In this document: positions 48,769-54,449 of the stretch, one piece after another
Layout: each line of letters begins with the position of its first letter
Numbering within the stretch: position 1 is the first letter of the stretch
Source of the DNA: CAZSPT01 sp964608895
GTDB taxonomy: Bacteria; Patescibacteriota; Patescibacteriia; 2-01-FULL-39-33
Reading direction: 5' to 3'
NCBI GenBank assembly: GCA_964608895.1
Contig: CAZSPT010000001.1
Location: 1 to 54,449 of the forward strand
DNA: 54,449 nucleotides
Notes under the pieces: model-generated
What the model was told of the DNA's origin: nothing
Database searches by the model: none
What the model saw: only the letters and a program-made list of their open reading frames with translations
Position numbers and translations under genes: made by a program

Positions 48769-50355
48769 TTAAATCAAGCTTTTGCCGGTCATCTCGTCCG
48801 CCTGCTTTAGATTCATCACTTTTAGAATAGTTGGAGCGACGTCGGAAAGCAGGCCAACCGGCTGAATCAAACTTAAATCAGAACTTAGCCCTTCAGACAA
48901 ACCGGCGGTCTTGCCTTCCCATTCCTTTCCGACAACAATAAACGGAACCGGATAAGTGCTGTGCTCCTTAACCATCTTGCCGGACTGAAGATTAATCAAC
49001 TCTTCAGCATTGCCATGGTCGGCGGTTACCAAAGCGATTCCTTCTTTACCGAGAATCGCTTCAACCAGCTGTTTTAAGTAACCGTCAACCGTCTCAACCG
49101 CCTTAATTGTCGCTTTAAGGTCGCCGGTGTGGCCGACCATATCGGGATTGGCAAAATTTAGAACGATTAAATCGTATTTTTCATCCATAATCGCCTTAAA
49201 AGTCTTTTTAGTAATCTGCTTGGCCGACATTTCCGGCTTTTCGGCGTAGGAAGACGCCCGAGGGGAAGGAACCAGAACTCGGTCCTCGTTTTCAAATTGA
49301 ACCTCTTGACCGCCGTTAAAAAAGAAAGTGACATGGGCGTATTTTTCGGTTTCGGCGATTCGAAGCTGTTTCAACCCGGCGCCAGCGACAACTTTTCCAA
49401 GCGGTTGGTTGATTTCCTGAGGCTTAAAAGCAATTTCAACCGGCAAATCTCTTTCATATTTAGTCATAGCGACAAAAAACAAATCCTTAAGATATTCATC
49501 GCGGGGAAATTTCTCAAATCCGGGTAAGACAAAAGCTTTGGTGATTTGGCGAGCTCGGTCGGCCCGATAGTTGAAAAATATCAAAGAATCGCCGTTTTCA
49601 ACCGTCGCCACCGGCTTATTTTTTTCAGTAATAACCACCGGAACAAATTCCTCGTCATAAACCTTTTTATTGTAGGAAGCCTTAACCGCCTCTTCAGGGT
49701 CGGAAAATTTTTCTTCAGACTCCCCTTTGACCATCGCCCGATAAACCAAAGCGATCCGCTCCCAATGATTATCCCGATCCATGGCATAAAACCGCCCGGA
49801 CAAACTGGCGATTTTTCCGAATTTCTGGTCAGCCAGCTTTTTCTGAACTTTTTGGATAAAATCAATTCCAGAATTATAAGGCATATCTCGGCCATCCAGA
49901 AAAAGATGAAGAAAAACTTTTTTCATCTTTTTTTTGGCGCAAAGTCTCAACAAAGCGTAAAGATGTTCAATTGAACTGTGGACATTGCCGGAAGAGGCCA
50001 AACCCATCAAATGAAGAGCGCTTTTCCGATTTTTCGCCTGTTCAACCGCCTTAACCAGCTTGGGATTTTCAAAAAAGCTTCCTTCAGTAATCGCTTTGTC
50101 AATCCGGGGAAGATTTTGATAAATCAACTTTCCCGAACCAAGATTAAGATGGCCGACTTCGGAATTGCCCATCTCTCCCCAAGACAGCCCAACTGACTCG
50201 CCGGAAGCCTGAAGAGTTAAAGTCGGATATTTTTTAACCAAATCGTCAAAAGTCGGGGTTTTAGCCAAAGCAACCGCGTTACCTTTGGATGGAGGAGCGA
50301 CTCCCCAGCCGTCCAAAATCAACAGCGCGACTGGTTTTGGTCTTCGTTTCAACAT
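48769..50355 (-). CDS. gpmI: 2,3-bisphosphoglycerate-independent phosphoglycerate mutase (copy 1)
   Basis: Interconverts 3- and 2-phosphoglycerate using two Mn ions. At 528 aa it is complete: LILDGWG (metal Asp), catalytic Ser in GNSEVGHLNLGSG, GNVHSSIEHL, FLDGRD, GRFYAMDRD, NYRADRARQ, EKYAHVTFFFNGG, NPDMVGHTGD, TADHGNAEE and the late His in VKEHSTYPVP. All metal ligands are present. A second gpmI lies just upstream. This copy is closer to the usual bacterial sequence. It has its own promoter and a strong terminator. Confidence 0.96.
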   Translation of the reverse strand: MLKRRPKPVALLILDGWGVAPPSKGNAVALAKTPTFDDLVKKYPTLTLQASGESVGLSWGEMGNSEVGHLNLGSGKLIYQNLPRIDKAITEGSFFENPKLVKAVEQAKNRKSALHLMGLASSGNVHSSIEHLYALLRLCAKKKMKKVFLHLFLDGRDMPYNSGIDFIQKVQKKLADQKFGKIASLSGRFYAMDRDNHWERIALVYRAMVKGESEEKFSDPEEAVKASYNKKVYDEEFVPVVITEKNKPVATVENGDSLIFFNYRADRARQITKAFVLPGFEKFPRDEYLKDLFFVAMTKYERDLPVEIAFKPQEINQPLGKVVAGAGLKQLRIAETEKYAHVTFFFNGGQEVQFENEDRVLVPSPRASSYAEKPEMSAKQITKKTFKAIMDEKYDLIVLNFANPDMVGHTGDLKATIKAVETVDGYLKQLVEAILGKEGIALVTADHGNAEELINLQSGKMVKEHSTYPVPFIVVGKEWEGKTAGLSEGLSSDLSLIQPVGLLSDVAPTILKVMNLKQADEMTGKSLI

Positions 50356-50378
50356 AATTTCTTATTTCAATTAGATTA

Positions 50379-50407
50379 TTATTAAAATTTCAAGCGTTTT
50401 TTGCCAA
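50379..50407 (-). promoter_or_regulatory. Possible promoter of gpmI copy 1
   Basis: TTGGCA (50407-50402), 17-base spacer, TAATAA (50384-50379), 23 bases before the ATG at 50355. Confidence 0.4.
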
Positions 50408-50461
50408 TTAATTTGAATTTAAGCTTATTTTATTTCCACTACCCAGCCAACCAAAACCCGA

Positions 50462-52039
50462 TTATTTAATCAAACTTTTTTCGGTTATTTCCGGAGCCGA
50501 AGCAATTCCAAGGAGATTAAGTACGGTTGGAGCGACGCCGCCGAGAACTCCGGCCCGGCCGGCCAGCTTATTTTTTTTTGAAATTCCCTTCCCGGCAACA
50601 ATCAATGGAACTGGATTAGTGGTATGTTCAGTAATAATCTCTTTGGTTTTTAAATTAAGCATTGACTCTAAATTGCCATGGTCAGCGGTGATTATCAGAC
50701 CCGCCTTCTTCCAAAAAATCGCTTTGGCTAATTTTTTTAAATTTTTGTCAACCGCTTCAGCCGCCTTAATTCCGGCCGCCAAATCGCCGGTATGGCCGAC
50801 CATATCCGGACCGGCGAAATTAAGACAGATAAAATTATAACGGCTTCGGAGCGCTTTTTTTCCTTGAGAAACAATTTTGGCAGTCGCCATTGCCGGAGTT
50901 TCGGCATAGGACTTAACTTTTGGCGAAGGAACATTTACGCGGTCTTCGCCGGCGATCGGATCAGCGTAACCGCCGTTAAAGAAATAAGTGATATGGGCAT
51001 ATTTTTCCTCTTCAGAAATGTAGATCTGACGGCAGTCCTCCAGAACGGCCGGTAAAGTTCCTTTTAAATCCCGGGAGGGATAAGCGGTTAATATGCTGTC
51101 TAAGTCAGGACCAAAATCAGTCATGGCGACAAAAACCAACTGAGAATATTTCTTCTTCCGTTTAGGCGCTTTGGGATTCATAACCTCAAATTTCTTCTGG
51201 ACAAAAGGCTTGGCCAGCTGACGGGCCCGATCAGATCGGAGATTGAAAAAAATGACTGCGTCGCGGTCGGCGATCCTGGAAATCATCTTGCCTTGATGAT
51301 AAATAACTACCGGCTCAATGAATTCATCAGTGATATTGGCGTTGTAGGCTCGCATAATCGCCTCCTGGGGACTCTTCGCCCGGTGCTCAATTCCGTCGCC
51401 GACCATCGCGTTATAAGCCCGAATCGTTCGGGACCACTCTTTTTTTCGATCCATGGCGTAAAACCGGCCAATTACCGTGGCAATCAACTCATTCGGCTTT
51501 AAAGAACGCTCCAAAGCCATTACCGACTTAAGAGACGAGCGCGGCGGGGAATCGCGGCCATCGCTAAAAAGATGGAGAAAAACCTTTTTCACTTTCTTTT
51601 TCCGAGCCAGACTCAACAAAGCCAAAAGATGATCAGGGTCGCTGTGGGGACTCTGGCCGTTGGAAAGCATCCCGATTAAATGAAGAGCTGAATTATTTTT
51701 TTTGACCCGTTTAATCGCCGCCAAAAAAGCGGAATTCTTAAAAAAACGTCCATTAGTTATCTCTTGAGAAATTTTAACGACATCTTGATTAACAATCCGC
51801 CCGCCGCCAAGATTTTCATGGCCGGCCTCGGAATTGCCGACCTGATTTTCCGGCAAACCGACCGAGCGGCCACTCGCTCTAAGTTTGACCCAAGGATATT
51901 TCCGATAAAAAGAATCAAGAAAAGGAGTTTTGGCTAAATGAATCGGATTACCGCGGTTCGGCCGGCCAAGCCCCCAGCCGTCCAAAATCAGCAAAACTAC
52001 CTGATTAAATTTGGGAAAATTGTCTTTTTTTTCAGTCAT
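50462..52039 (-). CDS. gpmI: 2,3-bisphosphoglycerate-independent phosphoglycerate mutase (copy 2)
   Basis: 525 aa, a tandem paralog of copy 1. All catalytic motifs are kept but several are shifted: GNSEAGHENLGGGR in place of SEVGHLN, SPHSDPDHL, FSDGRDSPP, GRFYAMDRK, NLRSDRARQ, EKYAHITYFFNGG, GPDMVGHTGD, TADHGNLES and TEHTTNPVP. The SEAGHENLGGG form defines a distinct subgroup of iPGM. It should be active; why both copies are kept is unclear. It has its own near-leaderless promoter just after eno. Confidence 0.95.
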   Translation of the reverse strand: MTEKKDNFPKFNQVVLLILDGWGLGRPNRGNPIHLAKTPFLDSFYRKYPWVKLRASGRSVGLPENQVGNSEAGHENLGGGRIVNQDVVKISQEITNGRFFKNSAFLAAIKRVKKNNSALHLIGMLSNGQSPHSDPDHLLALLSLARKKKVKKVFLHLFSDGRDSPPRSSLKSVMALERSLKPNELIATVIGRFYAMDRKKEWSRTIRAYNAMVGDGIEHRAKSPQEAIMRAYNANITDEFIEPVVIYHQGKMISRIADRDAVIFFNLRSDRARQLAKPFVQKKFEVMNPKAPKRKKKYSQLVFVAMTDFGPDLDSILTAYPSRDLKGTLPAVLEDCRQIYISEEEKYAHITYFFNGGYADPIAGEDRVNVPSPKVKSYAETPAMATAKIVSQGKKALRSRYNFICLNFAGPDMVGHTGDLAAGIKAAEAVDKNLKKLAKAIFWKKAGLIITADHGNLESMLNLKTKEIITEHTTNPVPLIVAGKGISKKNKLAGRAGVLGGVAPTVLNLLGIASAPEITEKSLIK

Positions 52040-52052
52040 AAAACTTCGTTTT

Positions 52053-52061
52053 ATTATAGCA
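52053..52061 (-). promoter_or_regulatory. Near-leaderless promoter of gpmI copy 2
   Basis: TGCTATAAT (52061-52053) ends 13 bases before the ATG at 52039, in the gap after eno. The leader would be about 6 bases. Confidence 0.6.
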
Positions 52062-52079
52062 AAAAATCCAATATTTGTC

Positions 52080-53330
52080 TTATTTTAACTCCTGCCAAAT
52101 TTCAGTCAGCCGATTGTATTTAGCGACCCGTTCACCTCGGGAAAGCGAGCCGGCTTTAAGATAGTCGGCTCTGGCGGCCAACGCGAGATCAGCGATAAAA
52201 TCATCCGAAGTCTCACCGCTCCGATGGGAGACCGAAACTTTATAACGATTTTTTTGAGCGAGCTTGATACAGTCAACCGTTTCTGAAAGACTGCCGATTT
52301 GATTGAGTTTTATTAGGATGCCATTGGCAACTTTTTCTTTAATTCCCCGCTTTAGCCGAGCAGTGTTAGTGACAAAAAGATCATCGCCGATTAAAACGGT
52401 CCGACGGCCGAGTTGAGCGGTCAACTCCCGCCAACCATCCCAATCATCTTCGGCCAAACCATCTTCAATTGACTCCAAAGGATATTTTTTCAACCAGCTG
52501 GCGAGCATTTTAATCATTTCCTTAACAGTCCGATTTTTTTTGTCAGCCTTCATCTGATAGATCTCTTTTTTGAAAAATTCCGAAGCAGCAACGTCAACAG
52601 CGAATTTTACCTCGGCTCCCGGCCGATAGCCGGCTTTCTTGACTGCCCGAGAAATCAACTTAAGCGCCTCAAGATTACCACCAAGCTTCGGGGCGTAGCC
52701 GCCCTCGTCGCCAACAGTAATTGAATGGCCTTGTTTTTTTAAAATCTCCTTCAAAGTTTGGAAAACTTCAGCGCCAACCCGAACCGCTTCAATAATATTT
52801 TTTTGCTGGGGAACAATCATAAATTCCTGGATATCAATTGACCAGCCACTGTGGGCGCCGCCGTTCAAAATATTCATTGTCGGTTTGGGGAAAACCCAGC
52901 TCTTTTCTCCCGGCCAGAATTTTTTTCTAAGATAACGATAAAGCGGCTGGCCAGAGTCAAGAGCGGCCGCCCGAGCCAGAGCTAAAGAAACTCCAAGAAT
53001 CGCGTTTGCCCCGATTTTTGATTTATCAGGACTGCCGTCAAGCTTAATCATTAACTGGTCGGCTTCCCGTTGGCGATTAGGATGCCATCCTTTCAGCCGC
53101 GGGGCGATTTTTTTATTAATGTTTTTAACTGCCTGGAGAACGCCCCGGCCCCCGTAGCGGCGGCAGTCTCCGTCCCGAAGCTCATGAGCCTCGTGCCGAC
53201 CGGTTGAAGAGCCGCTTGGAACAGCGGCCCAGACTTTTTTTTCATCTGATAAAAGCGCTTCAACCTCAACCGTGGGATTACCTCGTGAATCAAGAATTTC
53301 CCGAGCTGAAATTTTTTTGATTTTTGCCAT
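52080..53330 (-). CDS. eno: Enolase
   Basis: Converts 2-phosphoglycerate to phosphoenolpyruvate (416 aa). Landmarks: REILDSRGNPTVEVE, the mobile loop PSGSSTGRHEA, NGGAHSGWSIDIQEF, GDEGGYAP with the acid Glu, metal ligands in FAVDVAASE, SIEDGLAEDDW and IGDDLFVTN, the base Lys in IKLNQIGSL, SHRSGET and KAGSLSRGER. All catalytic residues are present. It follows pgk by 9 bases, forming a pgk-eno unit of lower glycolysis. Confidence 0.97.
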   Translation of the reverse strand: MAKIKKISAREILDSRGNPTVEVEALLSDEKKVWAAVPSGSSTGRHEAHELRDGDCRRYGGRGVLQAVKNINKKIAPRLKGWHPNRQREADQLMIKLDGSPDKSKIGANAILGVSLALARAAALDSGQPLYRYLRKKFWPGEKSWVFPKPTMNILNGGAHSGWSIDIQEFMIVPQQKNIIEAVRVGAEVFQTLKEILKKQGHSITVGDEGGYAPKLGGNLEALKLISRAVKKAGYRPGAEVKFAVDVAASEFFKKEIYQMKADKKNRTVKEMIKMLASWLKKYPLESIEDGLAEDDWDGWRELTAQLGRRTVLIGDDLFVTNTARLKRGIKEKVANGILIKLNQIGSLSETVDCIKLAQKNRYKVSVSHRSGETSDDFIADLALAARADYLKAGSLSRGERVAKYNRLTEIWQELK

Positions 53331-53339
53331 ATTATTGGA

Positions 53340-54449
53340 TTATTTCTTAATTTTAATCGCCTCAAGACCGGGTAAAGACCGGCCTTCTAAAAATTTCAGC
53401 ATCGCCCCGCCGCCGGTTGAAACAAAATTAAATTTTTTAAGCAGACCAAGCTCTTTAATTGAAGCAACTGTCTCCCCGCCTCCAACAATCGTTTCAGCCC
53501 GGCTGGCGGCGAGAATTTTTACCAGCGATTCGGTTCCGCCGGCAAAAACCGAATTTTCAACCAATCCCATCGGACCGTTCCAAACAACCATTTTAGCACC
53601 GTCAATGATTTTTTTGTAAAATTTGACAGTATCTTCACCAATATCCAGAATCATCTCGTCTTTCCGTATATCCCCCAAGGCGTCCTTCCGACCCCTTTTT
53701 GCCTTAAAACTTTTAGCCATTAAACCATCCAAAGGCACCCGGAGCTTATTGTCAGTTAGTTTTATTTTTCTGATTTCTTTAAACATTCCGGGCTCAACAA
53801 CCGACTGGCCGATTCCAATGCCCATTACTTTAAGAACTGAATTAGCCAAAGCACCGCCAAGCAACAACTGATCAGCTTTTTTTAAAAATTTTTTAATAAC
53901 CATCATTTTGGTTGAAATTTTCGCTCCGCCGATAATCGCCACCAACGGCCGGGGCGGATTTTGAAAAACTTTTCCAAGATTGGCGATTTCTTCCTCAAGA
54001 AGAAATCCGGCAAAACTCGGCCGCAGAGCGGGAAGAGCGGCAATTGAGGCGTGCCGCCGATGGCAGACAGCAAAAGCGTCATTAATATAGAGATCGCCGA
54101 GCTGAGCGAGCCGCCGGGCGAATTCTTTGGAATTTTTCTCTTCGCCGGGATGGAACCGAAGATTTTCCAAAAAAAGAATTTCTCCGTTTTTCAATTCAGC
54201 CACTTTAGCTGAAACTTTCCGACCAATCACTTGGTCGCTTTTATAGACTTCCCGGCGGAGTAGCTGGGCCAGCCGAATTGCAACCGGATCAAGCCGAAAT
54301 TTTTCAACTGTTTTACCGCCGGGCCGGTTAAGATGACAAAGAATAATTATTTTAGCTCCTTTTTTTTGAAGATACTTGATCGTCGGCAAAACCCGGACAA
54401 GCCGGAAGTCTTCGGTCTGGTCCACTTTCAAATCGTCACCGACCGGAAC
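53340..54449 (-). CDS. pgk: Phosphoglycerate kinase (N-terminus beyond the window)
   Basis: Makes ATP from 1,3-bisphosphoglycerate. The visible part includes RVLPTIKYLQKKGAKIIILCHLNRPGG, ENLRFHPGEE, NDAFAVCHRRHAS, the nucleotide-binding IIGGAKISTKM, WNGPMG, GGGETV and STGGGAMLKFLEG. The frame stays open to the last base (54449), reading PVGDDLKVDQTEDFRL upstream of the first ATG at 54431. The true start, with the usual RVDFNVP segment, therefore lies outside and roughly 15-20 residues are missing. Confidence 0.96.
   Translation of the reverse strand, partial: VPVGDDLKVDQTEDFRLVRVLPTIKYLQKKGAKIIILCHLNRPGGKTVEKFRLDPVAIRLAQLLRREVYKSDQVIGRKVSAKVAELKNGEILFLENLRFHPGEEKNSKEFARRLAQLGDLYINDAFAVCHRRHASIAALPALRPSFAGFLLEEEIANLGKVFQNPPRPLVAIIGGAKISTKMMVIKKFLKKADQLLLGGALANSVLKVMGIGIGQSVVEPGMFKEIRKIKLTDNKLRVPLDGLMAKSFKAKRGRKDALGDIRKDEMILDIGEDTVKFYKKIIDGAKMVVWNGPMGLVENSVFAGGTESLVKILAASRAETIVGGGETVASIKELGLLKKFNFVSTGGGAMLKFLEGRSLPGLEAIKIKK

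Noticed and set aside
1..54449. TGA recoding as in some CPR lineages
   Set aside because: TGA is used as a stop in several genes (for example ybaB and the PpiC gene) and conserved proteins contain no internal TGA.
1..54449. CRISPR arrays, insertion sequences, prophage or integrases
   Set aside because: No spaced direct repeats, transposase, integrase or phage structural genes were found; the only tandem repeat is the 21-bp coding repeat at 17789.

Overview
The window is bacterial and looks like a Candidate Phyla Radiation (Patescibacteria) scaffold. The evidence is a compact, nearly gapless layout, a small conserved protein family I associate with these genomes (36683-37066), two DUF4012 proteins, many glycosyltransferases, several divergent core enzymes and almost no biosynthetic genes. 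TGA is used as a normal stop, so the genetic code is standard. Three runs of exactly ten N (1781-1790, 10047-10056, 16616-16625) are scaffold joins, and each falls inside a gene. I see no phage, transposon, CRISPR array or rRNA.

Layout. 1-2976: tRNA-Gln, an ftsX/ftsE/RlpA-like cell-division operon, tRNA-Gly and tRNA-Thr. 2976-8191: a membrane-anchored PpiC foldase with a histone-like basic tail, FtsB, a PH-domain membrane protein and a P2-type cation ATPase. 8255-10700: dnaB, ybaB and recR on the plus strand. 10725-12606: rplU, a DUF192 protein and a WecA/TagO-like transferase. 12645-14744: an accessory stretch of short genes, each with its own promoter and strong Shine-Dalgarno, plus a candidate small RNA. 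14766-20858: tgt, a large Ig-like-repeat surface protein and a DUF4012 protein. 21008-26868: three GT4 glycosyltransferases, a 41-codon gene, an EF-hand lipoprotein and a polyisoprenyl-phosphate sugar transferase. 26910-30909: rnpB, gyrB between two small proteins that share a motif, then greA. 31099-41127: a ten-gene run from holB through a beta-propeller lipoprotein, frr, rseP and proS to mreB, mreC, mreD and a PBP2. 41159-48682: a GT4, a second MreB, a second DUF4012 protein and three GT2 enzymes. 48769-54449: two tandem gpmI genes, eno and a pgk cut by the window end.

How it works together. Most genes serve envelope growth (FtsEX, FtsB, MreBCD, PBP2), surface polysaccharide assembly (sugar transferases, GT4, GT2, DUF4012 proteins) and replication (dnaB, gyrB, holB, recR), with lower glycolysis at the right end.

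Two modes of gene expression can be read from the DNA. Several operons begin with an extended -10 box (TGnTATAAT-like) only 5-13 bases before the start codon, which predicts leaderless or nearly leaderless mRNAs. The small accessory genes instead have promoters about 40-80 bases upstream and strong AGGAGG-type Shine-Dalgarno sites.

The points most worth follow-up are the accessory small genes (a shared HSQTxMSW motif around gyrB, a tandem paralog pair, a 41-aa gene and a candidate sRNA), an MreB in the mreBCD operon that lacks both ATPase residues, and a TGT enzyme that has lost all four zinc ligands.
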